A stretch of 64,000 nucleotides of DNA from an uncultured Dorea sp. (GCA_910585725.1 CAJUFA010000003.1:62001-126000); one strand, 5' to 3'. Positions 52,658 to 61,173 are shown, counted from the stretch's first letter. The notes: generated by a model not told the origin, from the sequence alone. Made by a program: numbers and translations.

Positions 52658-52686
52658 ATTATACATCTAATCGCGATAACATTCAA
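52658..52686 (-). promoter_or_regulatory. grdE promoter with operator in the spacer
   Basis: TTGAAT (52681-52686), 17-base spacer, TATAAT (52658-52663). The spacer and part of the -35 are covered by TAATCGCGATAACATT (52668-52683), a placement that would block polymerase when bound. The leader to the grdE ATG is about 125 bases. The remainder of this 295-base gap is AT-rich with no coding frame. Confidence 0.7.
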
Positions 52687-52822
52687 GTTTTTTATATATA
52701 ATCATCATATATTTATTTTATCTATACTTATTTTCACCCTCCGTACCGATCAACATGTCGACTGTATAATAAAAATATAAAAAAGACCTCCATACTATTT
52801 TGATATAGTATAGAAGCCTATT

Positions 52823-53530
52823 CTAAAGTCCCTTTTCTCTCCATTCACCTTTATATCCCTTCATATCAGAGGCAAGGGTATATACCGCTAATTCCAGATC
52901 CGAAGTATACATCCCGACCCTCTCGTCGATCTCCTCCGGCTGGATTCCGTCTTTTAATACAGTCATAAAATACCCTTTGAACAGCATACATGCGATCCGG
53001 TTGAGCTGCAGGGCACGATCCTCACTGAGCGCTCCTTCACGGACACATTTCTTACACATCTCAAAATCTCTGCCCATAAAATCCGAGCACTTCAGCATAG
53101 TCCAGAATATATGGCTGGTTCCCTTGATATCCTCCGGGAACATATTATAATACTCAATAATGGAATCCTTTAATTTTTCATTCGTATATTCGAAAAAAAG
53201 CAGATTGTACGCCTCAGGATTAGCAAATGCTTCCCGGCTGTAACAGTCCCAGACGCCCATATACGTATCCCATGCCGTCTTCCATCTTCTCTCTCCTTCG
53301 TTCAGCCGCAGGATATAGGTTGTAAGAGTACGAAGTTCCGCATAATACAACAGCTCGGACAGGCTTTCAAAATGCCGGTACAGACTGGCCGAGGAACATC
53401 CCATCTCCCGGGCTATACGCCGTATGGAGACGGCTTCTATTCCCTCCTTCCTGATCAGCTCATGTACCTTCTGTATGTAATCCCGTCTGGAAAATCCCTT
53501 GAAATAGGATTCTTTTTTTGTCTCTGCCAA
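52823..53530 (-). CDS. TetR/AcrR-family regulator of the grd module
   Basis: 235 aa from a TTG with GGAGG seven bases upstream; the longer frame from 53554 overlaps that site. N-terminal TetR helix-turn-helix 'GIEAVSIRRIAREMGCSSAS' followed by LYRHFESLSELLYYAE (about residues 30-65). The helical C-terminal ligand domain is Cys- and Met-containing and unlike well-known TetR ligand domains. Placed between grdX and grdE on the same strand, with two identical palindromes at the grdE promoter, it is very likely their repressor. Ligand unknown; a substrate amine is a reasonable guess. Confidence 0.88.
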   Translation of the reverse strand: MAETKKESYFKGFSRRDYIQKVHELIRKEGIEAVSIRRIAREMGCSSASLYRHFESLSELLYYAELRTLTTYILRLNEGERRWKTAWDTYMGVWDCYSREAFANPEAYNLLFFEYTNEKLKDSIIEYYNMFPEDIKGTSHIFWTMLKCSDFMGRDFEMCKKCVREGALSEDRALQLNRIACMLFKGYFMTVLKDGIQPEEIDERVGMYTSDLELAVYTLASDMKGYKGEWREKGL

Positions 53531-53566
53531 TTCCCTTCCTCCAAACACTTTCAAAAATGTGATCCG

Positions 53567-53956
53567 TTATCTAATCCGTGGAATCACATTGTCAATCACG
53601 GACAAATCTATCGTCTTGAAATCTTCCGCCACCTGTTCTTCGTACTTTTTTGGTGTTGAAGCGATCTTCTGCCACTGACAATAAGTCTCCAGACATTTTT
53701 CAATCAAAAGTATGTCCTCCGTATTATCTTCTTTCCTCTTTGGATAGACGATAACCGAACGATAGGGAGTCTGGTTTGGCTTCAGGCTGGATGCCTGCGG
53801 GTGAGTCAACAATACATGCCTGTCATAGATCAGGTCCCTCACTTTCAAAAGAACTTCCTCATAGGACTGCATGTACAGGACTTTCATAATATCCTTATAT
53901 TTTTCATATACGCGGTTATTATTTGTAACCAGAATCGCTTCTTCTAACTCCCACAT
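53567..53956 (-). CDS. grdX: GrdX-family protein
   Basis: 129-aa protein with 'HVLLTHPQASSLKPNQTPYR' (about residues 47-66), the signature of GrdX, a small protein of unknown function found at the head of glycine reductase operons. 'ILVTNNNRVYEKY' at the N-terminus also fits. GGAGG lies before the ATG. Here it is followed by the TetR gene (36-base gap) rather than by thioredoxin genes, which is unusual. Confidence 0.85.
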   Translation of the reverse strand: MWELEEAILVTNNNRVYEKYKDIMKVLYMQSYEEVLLKVRDLIYDRHVLLTHPQASSLKPNQTPYRSVIVYPKRKEDNTEDILLIEKCLETYCQWQKIASTPKKYEEQVAEDFKTIDLSVIDNVIPRIR

Positions 53957-53984
53957 AGGTATTTCCTCCGTCTTGTCCGATGAT

Positions 53985-54013
53985 GTTATACGATACTCTC
54001 TGTTTCTTATGAA
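53985..54013 (-). promoter_or_regulatory. Probable grdX-tetR promoter with degenerate operator
   Basis: TTCATA (54008-54013), 17-base spacer, TATAAC (53985-53990) on the minus strand. The -10 region reads ATGTTATACGATAC on plus, close to the ATGTTATCGCGATTA operator but one base shorter in the middle, suggesting autoregulation. Confidence 0.45.
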
Positions 54014-54033
54014 TATACAGTTGAATATGCCTG

Positions 54034-54336
54034 TTACAGTTCCTTCCAGACTTCAGCGATATCCAGATCACAGGCTATCTCTTCTACGATACGGCTGCTG
54101 TTCACTTCACGGAATTCCGTGTTATTTTTGTCAAAAGAAACGAAACAGGCAAATAAAAGAATACAAAAAAACAATCGGATACCAAACGTACCTGTCTGGA
54201 CGGCTGGTTCATCCTCATATATCTGCCGGTAGGACGATTTGTACCGGGGATGGACCGCCGGTATGCCGCGTCTGTCGAGATATAGTTCCCGAGTCTGTTC
54301 CAAAAGCTTGCGTCTTCTAATCTCTGAATCATTCAA
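54034..54336 (-). CDS. Hypothetical single-pass membrane protein
   Basis: 100 aa from a TTG eight bases after GAGG (alternative GTG at 54345). A basic cytoplasmic N-terminus ('EIRRRKLLEQTRELYLDRRG'), one membrane helix (about residues 53-70, 'GIRLFFCILLFACFVSF') and a short acidic outer tail. I recognise no family. It lies between hisIE and grdX on the same strand, likely the last gene of the his transcript, but with no obvious link to histidine synthesis. Confidence 0.6.
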   Translation of the reverse strand: MNDSEIRRRKLLEQTRELYLDRRGIPAVHPRYKSSYRQIYEDEPAVQTGTFGIRLFFCILLFACFVSFDKNNTEFREVNSSRIVEEIACDLDIAEVWKEL

Positions 54337-54386
54337 GTTCATCACCTCAGGACAATATATGCGGCTCTTCCGTGATCTAGTACACT

Positions 54387-55670
54387 TTACCTGCCGGCAA
54401 GTTCCTCGATAATATCATCCCATGTAATTCCTTTCAAAACCATCAGTACCATCGCGTGATAAAGAAAATCAGACAGCTCATACTTGATCTCTTCCGGATT
54501 AGGATTCTTCGCGGCGATCACTACTTCCGTCGCTTCCTCCCCTACTTTCTTAAGGATCTTATCGATTCCCTTCTCTAATAAATAATTGGTATAAGATCCT
54601 TCCTTCGGGTGCTCTTTCCGATCTAAGATCGTATGATATACGGACTCAAACACACGAAGCGGATTCGTCTCGTCATAATCATTGCCGGCTAAGTGCTGGA
54701 AGAAACAGGTAAGATTACCGGTATGGCATGCAGCTCCTACCTGATCTACCTTCGCAAGCAAAGTATCGTTATCGCAGTCAATGGTCAAAGACTTAACATA
54801 CTGGTAATGTCCGCTTGTCTCGCCCTTTACCCATAATTGCCGCCTGCTCCGGCTGAAATATGTCATCTTTCCGGTCTTGATCGTATGATCAAAGGCTTCT
54901 CGGTTCATATAAGCCAGCATTAATACTTCCTGCGTCTTATAATGCTGCACAATAACCGGAATCAATCCCTCTTCATTCACCTTGAATTCTGAAAATTCCA
55001 TCATACTCTCGAAAGAAGTCATTTTAATCTGCTGTTGTTCGCACTTTTCTTTAAACGACACATAATCCATATCCGGTTCGCTTACGAACTTACCGGATAT
55101 TCCCCTGACTCCAGGTGATTTCAGAATTTTAAATAATTCCTGTTCATCCATGGTATCCGTTACAATCACGCACGGAACGTCCGTGATATTCGCAACCGAA
55201 TTCAGGTCCAGTCTGTGCATAAAGATAATCTCGCTGCAGCATTTCTGTATCAAATGCTGATGCTTAAACAACGCGTCAAAATCATTCAAAGACACCGCCA
55301 GCTTTTCTTTTCCGAATCTTTTAACGGCGTCTTCGATCAGCGCCACGTTATCCTGCCGGGAAAAATTCAGGATGGCGCGCTTCGAGCCGGCATAAAGTAT
55401 CTTCTTAATGTCTTCCTGACGTTTTATATTTCCCCCCGCCACCATTGGAATCCGGATAACCCGATTCATCCGTTTCATGATATCTATCGCTTCGTCGTGG
55501 TCGTTCGCATAAACGGACAGGTCGAACACTATCAGTTCATCTGCTCCGTTATCGCTGTATTGTTTTGCCAGTTCAACGGCATCCTCTGCGATAACAGTAT
55601 GATCGTCAAACCATCTTATCGCCTTTCCCTCTGCAATAAAGATACAGGGAATCAATCTCTTATAACTCAT
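54387..55670 (-). CDS. hisI: HisF-like domain fused to HisIE (PRA-CH / PRA-PH)
   Basis: 427-aa fusion. Residues 1-210 are a HisF/HisA-type TIM barrel ('MSYKRLIPCIFIAEGKAIRW', 'IPMVAGGNIKRQEDIKKIL'); 225-325 are phosphoribosyl-AMP cyclohydrolase ('SRRQLWVKGETSGHYQYV', 'DCDNDTLLAKVDQVGAACHT'); 340-427 are phosphoribosyl-ATP pyrophosphatase ('KKVGEEATEVVIAAKN'). The HisIE part should be active in histidine synthesis steps 2-3. In the barrel the first catalytic Asp (HisF Asp11) is Phe11, and the second region reads 'AVSLND', so cyclase activity is doubtful. I start at the ATG with GGAG upstream, 13 bases after hisB; the longer frame to 55808 runs through hisB. Confidence 0.92.
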   Translation of the reverse strand: MSYKRLIPCIFIAEGKAIRWFDDHTVIAEDAVELAKQYSDNGADELIVFDLSVYANDHDEAIDIMKRMNRVIRIPMVAGGNIKRQEDIKKILYAGSKRAILNFSRQDNVALIEDAVKRFGKEKLAVSLNDFDALFKHQHLIQKCCSEIIFMHRLDLNSVANITDVPCVIVTDTMDEQELFKILKSPGVRGISGKFVSEPDMDYVSFKEKCEQQQIKMTSFESMMEFSEFKVNEEGLIPVIVQHYKTQEVLMLAYMNREAFDHTIKTGKMTYFSRSRRQLWVKGETSGHYQYVKSLTIDCDNDTLLAKVDQVGAACHTGNLTCFFQHLAGNDYDETNPLRVFESVYHTILDRKEHPKEGSYTNYLLEKGIDKILKKVGEEATEVVIAAKNPNPEEIKYELSDFLYHAMVLMVLKGITWDDIIEELAGR

Positions 55671-55683
55671 TGCTTCATCTCCT

Positions 55684-56271
55684 CTATAAACTTCCCTTTG
55701 TGGTCCATGCTTCTTGAATCCTTGGTTCTGCCTGAGTAGCCATGTCAAGCGCCTTTCCAAAACTCTTGAATAAAGCTTCCGCCTTATGATGATCGTTCTC
55801 CCCGTCAAGAATACGAAGATGAATGTTCATCATCGCGCCGTATGACACCGCATAGAAGAATTCCCTGACCATCTCCGTATCCAGTCCGCCGAGACGATCC
55901 GACGCAAATTTTGAATCAAACCTGAGATACGGTCTCCCTGACAGGTCCACCGCGCACAAAGCTAAGGTCTCATCCATCGGAATAATCACATGTCCATACC
56001 GTCTTATGCCCGCCTTATCCCCTGCCGCTTTAAGGATCGCCTGTCCCAGGACGATTCCCGTATCTTCTATGGTGTGATGGCAATCGACTTCGAGATCTCC
56101 TCTTGCTTTCACTTCAAGATCAAAAAGTCCGTGCCTTGCAAATCCGTTCAGCATATGGTCAAAGAATCCGATTCCTGTATCCACAGAAGCCTTCCCGGTT
56201 CCGTCCAAATCCAATATTACGGAAATATCCGTTTCCTTTGTCGTTCTGCAGATACTTGCTTTTCTCTCCAT
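55684..56271 (-). CDS. hisB: Imidazoleglycerol-phosphate dehydratase
   Basis: 195-aa monofunctional dehydratase of histidine synthesis (no phosphatase domain). Metal-binding motifs 'GFFDHMLNGFARHGLFDLEV' (about 36-55), 'CHHTIEDTGIVLGQ' (about 68-81) and 'GENDHHKAEALFKSFGKALD' (near 165-184). GGAGG before the ATG. Sits between hisD and hisIE in the operon. Confidence 0.96.
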   Translation of the reverse strand: MERKASICRTTKETDISVILDLDGTGKASVDTGIGFFDHMLNGFARHGLFDLEVKARGDLEVDCHHTIEDTGIVLGQAILKAAGDKAGIRRYGHVIIPMDETLALCAVDLSGRPYLRFDSKFASDRLGGLDTEMVREFFYAVSYGAMMNIHLRILDGENDHHKAEALFKSFGKALDMATQAEPRIQEAWTTKGSL

Positions 56272-56318
56272 TAGTCCGTACCTCCTGTCATCATATATAC
56301 ATTTTCGTATATTCCTCT

Positions 56319-57608
56319 TTACTCAAACCGCACCTTGATCGAGTTGGCATGAGCGGTCAGCCCCTCCGCTTTCGCAAACTGCTCGATATCTTCGTGAACC
56401 GCTTCCAACGCTTCCCTGGAATATGCGATAATACTGGACTTCTTAATAAAATCATCCACAGAAAGCGGTGAGAAGAATCTTGCCGTCCCGTTCGTAGGAA
56501 GCACGTGGTTCGGTCCTGCAAAATAGTCTCCCAGAGGTTCGCTGGAATGCTCCCCGATAAAGATCGCTCCCGCGTTACGAATCTTCGTCATTACATCATA
56601 CGGATTCTTTGTCTGGATCTCAAGATGTTCCGACGCGATCTCATTCGCGATCTCAATCGCCTCGTCCATCGTATCCGCCACAAGGATATATCCATAATTA
56701 TCCAGGGACTTCCGGATAATCTCGCTTCTTGACAATTCTTCAATGAAGATATCCACCTGCTCCGATACCCTGCGGGCAAGCTCCTCACAGGTGGTAACCA
56801 GAATAGCAGACGCCAGTTCGTCATGTTCTGCCTGAGACAGCAAGTCTGCAGCCACATATCCGGGATTCGCCGTCTCGTCCGCAATCACGAGGATCTCGCT
56901 CGGCCCCGCCACAGCGTCGATACTTACATGCCCGTACACTGCCTTTTTCGCCAGCGCCACATAGATATTCCCTGGTCCTACGATCTTATCCACCTTCGGA
57001 ATACTCTCCGTACCATATGCCAGCGCTCCGACCGCCTGCGCGCCTCCCGCCTTATAGATTGCCGTCGCACCGGCTTCCTTCGCGGCAACCAGAGTGTTCG
57101 GGGTTATCTTTCCGTCTTTTCCCGGCGGAGTCACCATGATGATCTCTTCCACTCCCGCAACCTTCGCAGGCATAATATTCATCAGTACGGAAGAAGGATA
57201 CGCCGCTTTCCCCCCCGGCACATAGACGCCCACTCTCTGTAACGGCGTCACCTTCTGCCCGAGAATCGTCCCGTCCGGTTTGCTGTCAAACCAACTGTAC
57301 TGTTTCTGTTTCTCATGGTAAACCTCTATATTATGGAGAGCCCTGCGGATGATCCCGAGTAATTCCGGCCCTGCAAAAGCATACGCCTCCTCAATCTCTT
57401 CTTCCGTTACCTTTATCGTCTCTGCATTGATCTTCGCCCCGTCAAACTTCTCCGTATAAGCAAAAAGCGCCTGATCTTTCTCCTTTCTCACATGCTCCAG
57501 AATCTCTGCAACAGATTTCTCATATTCCGGATACTGGTTTGGACTGCGCTTTAGAAGATCCTCCAACAGATTCTGTCTCGTATCATGACTCAAATGCCGT
57601 ATTCTCAT
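56319..57608 (-). CDS. hisD: Histidinol dehydrogenase
   Basis: 429-aa zinc NAD enzyme for the last two oxidations of histidine synthesis. 'VGVYVPGGKAAYPSSVLMN' (about 122-140), 'VDAVAGPSEILVIADETANP' , 'SQAEHDELASAILV' with the catalytic Glu-His pair, and 'GPNHVLPTNGTARFFSPLS'. AAAGGA precedes the ATG, 18 bases after the hisG stop. Confidence 0.96.
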   Translation of the reverse strand: MRIRHLSHDTRQNLLEDLLKRSPNQYPEYEKSVAEILEHVRKEKDQALFAYTEKFDGAKINAETIKVTEEEIEEAYAFAGPELLGIIRRALHNIEVYHEKQKQYSWFDSKPDGTILGQKVTPLQRVGVYVPGGKAAYPSSVLMNIMPAKVAGVEEIIMVTPPGKDGKITPNTLVAAKEAGATAIYKAGGAQAVGALAYGTESIPKVDKIVGPGNIYVALAKKAVYGHVSIDAVAGPSEILVIADETANPGYVAADLLSQAEHDELASAILVTTCEELARRVSEQVDIFIEELSRSEIIRKSLDNYGYILVADTMDEAIEIANEIASEHLEIQTKNPYDVMTKIRNAGAIFIGEHSSEPLGDYFAGPNHVLPTNGTARFFSPLSVDDFIKKSSIIAYSREALEAVHEDIEQFAKAEGLTAHANSIKVRFE

Positions 57609-57626
57609 CGCCTCTTCATCCTTTCT

Positions 57627-58262
57627 TTACAGCTTCCCCTTCAATTGCGACAACAGGTTCTTTATCCTGCCGTTTTCCATCCGCATACTCACTGGATTTA
57701 CGATCATCCGTGCGGACAGCGGACATACCTCTTCTAATATCTCTAACCCATTCTCCTTCAGAGTCGTTCCTGTCTCCACAATGTCCACAATCACTTCTGA
57801 AAGACCAACGATAGGCGCAAGTTCGATGGAACCGTTCAATTTGATGATTTCTACGGTCTGATGCTTGGTATTGTAGAAATAATCTTTCGTAATATTCGGA
57901 TACTTCGTAGCGACCCGTATCAATTCATGATGTTCAAGAAGCGGCGCGGCGTCCTGATACCCGCAGACACACATCTTACATTTGCCGTACCCCAGATCAA
58001 GAACCTCATGAACCTTCCTGCCCTCTTCCAATATCGTATCTTTTCCGACGACTCCGATGTCTGCCGCTCCATATTCCACATAAGTGGGCACGTCGGGACC
58101 CTTTGCCAGGAAGAAACGCAGTTTCAAAGTCTCGTTGACGAAGATTAATTTGCGTGAATTCTTATCTTTCATCTCCTCGCAGGTAATTCCGACTTTTTCA
58201 AATAATTCCAATGTCTGATCCGCCAGACGCCCCTTTCCAAGGGCAAATGTCAGGTATCTCAT
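57627..58262 (-). CDS. hisG: ATP phosphoribosyltransferase, short catalytic form
   Basis: 211-aa short HisG, lacking the C-terminal regulatory domain of the long form and therefore requiring HisZ, encoded immediately upstream. 'LTFALGKGRLADQTLELF' at the N-terminus, 'VEYGAADIGVVGKD' and 'DIVETGTTLKENGLEILEEV' (PRPP loop) are conserved. First committed step of histidine synthesis. AGGAG ten bases before the ATG. Confidence 0.96.
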   Translation of the reverse strand: MRYLTFALGKGRLADQTLELFEKVGITCEEMKDKNSRKLIFVNETLKLRFFLAKGPDVPTYVEYGAADIGVVGKDTILEEGRKVHEVLDLGYGKCKMCVCGYQDAAPLLEHHELIRVATKYPNITKDYFYNTKHQTVEIIKLNGSIELAPIVGLSEVIVDIVETGTTLKENGLEILEEVCPLSARMIVNPVSMRMENGRIKNLLSQLKGKL

Positions 58263-58275
58263 CTCTTATGAACTC

Positions 58276-59538
58276 CTATTCTCTACTCGTGCTGTTTACA
58301 TTCTTCTGCTCGCCGGTAATCAGATTAATCACATCCACTTCTCCCGTATCACTCAGATAAACCATACTTCCGGCATAATATTCGTTTCCATATGCTATAT
58401 ATGCGTTCAATTCCTTATCGGCGTCTTTCTGAAGAAGTTCTGTATTCTTTCCTTTTCTTCGAAAATCTCTCGCCAAAGATATCGCTTCCCTTTTTCGCTC
58501 CGGGGCATATAGAACAATCGTATTCTTCCGCGTATAATCGATGCGGACCTTCTGACGTACCAGCGCGTTCATCAATTCGTCCACCACTATGGCGAACCCA
58601 ATCGCCGGGGATTCCTTTCCGAACTTTTCTGTCAGGTGGTCATAGCGTCCTCCCTTGACGATAGCGTCTCCTGTACCGAAGGTATAACATCTGAATATAA
58701 TTCCGGAGTAGTACCCATAAGTACCACTCATGCTGAGGTCAAAAGTAATAAGCTTTTCTACTCCATATAACTTCAGCGTATCATAGATCTTCTCCAGACG
58801 CCGGACAGCCTTGACTCCCTTTGAATTCGGAGCGATATTCTTCGCCTGTGACAGAATCGATACCCCGCCTACCAGGTCGTTAAGAGCAGCAAACGCTTCT
58901 TTTGAACTTCTTTTTACCTGAATACTGTCCAGGAATTCTTCCACGCCGAAGAAATTACGGTTATTAATCAGCTCCCGAACCCGTTCTTCCGCATCTTCGT
59001 CGAGACAGGCGTCCTCAATCAGACTTTGGAAGAAATCAACGTTTCCTACGCTTAGCTGGAACTCTTTAAGACCGATGGTCAGAAGAGATTCTATCACCAG
59101 CGCAAGCATCTCCGCGTCGGCTTCCACAGTACTGTCTCCCATCAGTTCGGCGCCCATCTGAGTGGTCTCCCGAAGTCTTCCCTGATAATTGGAATGATTG
59201 ATAAACGTATTTCCCGTGTAACACAGCCTGACCGGCAATGTCTCGTCTTTAAAAAGCGTCGCCGCAACTCTGGCAATGGAGGGAGTAATATCCGGACGCA
59301 ATGCCAGCGTGTTACCGTCCTTGTCAAAGAATTTATACAGGTCTTTTGACGGAATCGTTCCGATCTCTTTCCGGAACACATCGAAATATTCAAATGTCGG
59401 AGGTTGGATATCGTGATAACCATAAGTATGAAATATCTTTTTCAGATGCTCTTCCAAAGCCATCTTCTTTCCACATTCTATATTGTATATATCCCGAACT
59501 CCTTCCGGAGTATGTAACACTCTTTTCATAATAATCAT
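58276..59538 (-). CDS. hisZ: ATP phosphoribosyltransferase regulatory subunit (HisS-like)
   Basis: 420-aa histidyl-tRNA synthetase paralogue that activates short HisG. Class II motifs are partly kept: 'PPTFEYFDVF', 'ALRPDITPSIARVAATLF', and 'AIVKGGRYDHLTEKFG'. A C-terminal HisS-like anticodon-type segment ('IVLYAPERKREAISLARDF') is retained, so confusion with HisS is possible, but the position directly before hisG settles it. The start could be the ATG at 59529 instead. First gene of the his operon. Confidence 0.92.
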   Translation of the reverse strand: MIIMKRVLHTPEGVRDIYNIECGKKMALEEHLKKIFHTYGYHDIQPPTFEYFDVFRKEIGTIPSKDLYKFFDKDGNTLALRPDITPSIARVAATLFKDETLPVRLCYTGNTFINHSNYQGRLRETTQMGAELMGDSTVEADAEMLALVIESLLTIGLKEFQLSVGNVDFFQSLIEDACLDEDAEERVRELINNRNFFGVEEFLDSIQVKRSSKEAFAALNDLVGGVSILSQAKNIAPNSKGVKAVRRLEKIYDTLKLYGVEKLITFDLSMSGTYGYYSGIIFRCYTFGTGDAIVKGGRYDHLTEKFGKESPAIGFAIVVDELMNALVRQKVRIDYTRKNTIVLYAPERKREAISLARDFRRKGKNTELLQKDADKELNAYIAYGNEYYAGSMVYLSDTGEVDVINLITGEQKNVNSTSRE

Positions 59539-59614
59539 CCATTCCTTTCGCCTAGATCAGGCACGAACAATCACAAGTTTCACTTTAGTATACTACCATA
59601 TTAAACCGTATTGG

Positions 59615-59643
59615 ATTATAAGCACTTTCCTCTTATTTGTCAA
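59615..59643 (-). promoter_or_regulatory. Perfect consensus promoter of the his operon
   Basis: TTGACA (59638-59643), 17-base spacer, TATAAT (59615-59620) on the minus strand. Start point near 59608 gives a 70-base leader with no T-box or attenuator visible. Confidence 0.85.
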
Positions 59644-59671
59644 GCACAATTATTTTCGATATTATTCAAAG

Positions 59672-60205
59672 CTATTCTCTTAACTCCAGATCGCGGTTCA
59701 CGGCGTCCAGATAAGGAACATAGCATCCCCTCATGAATTCCATAAAGAATCTTTTATCCAATTCATCAAAACGAAAACTCTTCCGGCCGCCTTCCTTCGC
59801 CCGGTTCCAGAAAACAAGCAGTTCTTCCAGACGCATATAATAGAGAACGTTCTTCGCCGAATAATAGATGAGCACAAAAGCAATGCCTCCCTGACGTTCA
59901 AAATTCTTCATAAACGTAACCTGGTGCTCATGGATATTCTGGAGCGGAAACGTCTCCGCCACACACTCCTTCGCGTCAAAGCAGATAGGAATTCCCTGAA
60001 CCGCGCCGATATAATCAATCGTGCTTCTCTGGTCAAAATAAGCGAGGGTAATATGTCTGTGCTCTTTATCCATCTTAACCGGAGTAATCGGCGTCGGTAT
60101 CTTCTGGATCAGAGCAAGCCCTTTCTCCAGATACCATTCGTTGGTCCGATTGACCATCTCTTCTAGTGTCGAACCTCTAAGGCCTCTTGAATTCCATGTT
60201 CCCAT
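59672..60205 (-). CDS. recU: RecU-type Holliday junction resolvase
   Basis: 177-aa nuclease of the RecU fold. 'GTWNSRGLRGSTLEEMVNRT' at the N-terminus; 'STIDYIGAVQGIPICFDAKE' (about 61-80) contains the Asp...Glu-x-Lys type metal site; 'FPLQNIHEHQVTFM' follows. It resolves recombination intermediates and aids chromosome segregation. Its ATG, with GGAG five bases upstream, lies inside the end of the pseudouridine synthase gene (43-base overlap in another frame). Confidence 0.88.
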   Translation of the reverse strand: MGTWNSRGLRGSTLEEMVNRTNEWYLEKGLALIQKIPTPITPVKMDKEHRHITLAYFDQRSTIDYIGAVQGIPICFDAKECVAETFPLQNIHEHQVTFMKNFERQGGIAFVLIYYSAKNVLYYMRLEELLVFWNRAKEGGRKSFRFDELDKRFFMEFMRGCYVPYLDAVNRDLELRE

Positions 60206-61173
60206 GACGTCTCCTTTATCAGTTTCCAGAATACTGCCGGCGCTTTTGCATAGAAAGACTTCCCGGAAATCTCTGCAAACGGTACATCCATATGCGGAAA
60301 TACAATCTGATATGCATGCAGCATCTGGGTTTCTATCCTGTATCGTCTCTTAAAATCGTCGTTCCAGGCGCGGTCGCCGTACTTGTAATCTCCCAGAAGC
60401 GGATGTCCGGCGTACGCCAGATGCGCGCGTATCTGATGCGTCTTTCCCGTAATAAGGTGCACTTTCAGAAGCGTCATATCTTCCCGCCACGCAAGCGGTA
60501 AGTATTCCGTCTCGATGGGGGCGTCTCCTGTTTCTGATATCTTTACGATGTTGTGCTTTATATCTTTCGTCAGAAATCCCCGGATCCTCTCTCGCTGCGT
60601 AATCTGTCCTTTTGTGATGCACAGATAATATTTCTGAAGCGTACGTTCTTTGAGTAGAGACGACGCCGTCTGCGATCCGGCAAGGCTCTTCCCGGCAATA
60701 ATAAGCCCGCTCGTATTACGGTCCAGACGATTGCATACCGAAGGTTTAAAAGTCTTAAGACTTTCCTCCGTAATCTCCCCTTGCGCCAGCAGATACGAAA
60801 TAACATATTCCACCACTGACACGTCCGTCTTCTGTGCTTTCTGCGACAGCATTCCGACAGGTTTATTCAGAAGTATAATATTCCTGTCTTCATATATAAT
60901 ATCCGGCGTCAGATCCGATGAAAGATTCTCCGGCGCGATCTCAATCCTTTCTTCGGATGAGAATCTTTGTATCGTCTCATCCGACAGGAACAACCGGATT
61001 ACATCCCCTTCCGCCAGCTTCTCTCCTCCGGAAGCTTTCTTCCCGTTTAACGTAATATTTTTCTTCCGAAGCATCTTATACAGGAAACTTCCCGGCGCTT
61101 CTTTCAGATATTTCCGAAGGAATTTATCCAGTCTCTGTCCGGCTTCATTCTTTCTGATTATAATCTCTTTCAT
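60163..61173 (-). CDS. RluA-family pseudouridine synthase with S4 domain
   Basis: 336-aa RNA pseudouridine synthase. N-terminal S4 domain 'AGQRLDKFLRKYLKEAPGSF' (about 11-30); catalytic Asp in 'VCNRLDRNTSGLIIAGKS' (about 146-163, Asn replacing the usual His before RLD); 'GKTHQIRAHLAYAGHPLLGD' further on. RluC/RluD-type, target uridines unknown. Overlaps recU downstream. Confidence 0.92.
   Translation of the reverse strand: MKEIIIRKNEAGQRLDKFLRKYLKEAPGSFLYKMLRKKNITLNGKKASGGEKLAEGDVIRLFLSDETIQRFSSEERIEIAPENLSSDLTPDIIYEDRNIILLNKPVGMLSQKAQKTDVSVVEYVISYLLAQGEITEESLKTFKPSVCNRLDRNTSGLIIAGKSLAGSQTASSLLKERTLQKYYLCITKGQITQRERIRGFLTKDIKHNIVKISETGDAPIETEYLPLAWREDMTLLKVHLITGKTHQIRAHLAYAGHPLLGDYKYGDRAWNDDFKRRYRIETQMLHAYQIVFPHMDVPFAEISGKSFYAKAPAVFWKLIKETSWEHGIQEALEVRH

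Noticed and set aside
54387..55808. Longer 473-aa start for the HisIE fusion
   Set aside because: The first 46 residues run through the end of hisB and lack family similarity; the ATG at 55670 has a ribosome site and aligns with the HisF start.
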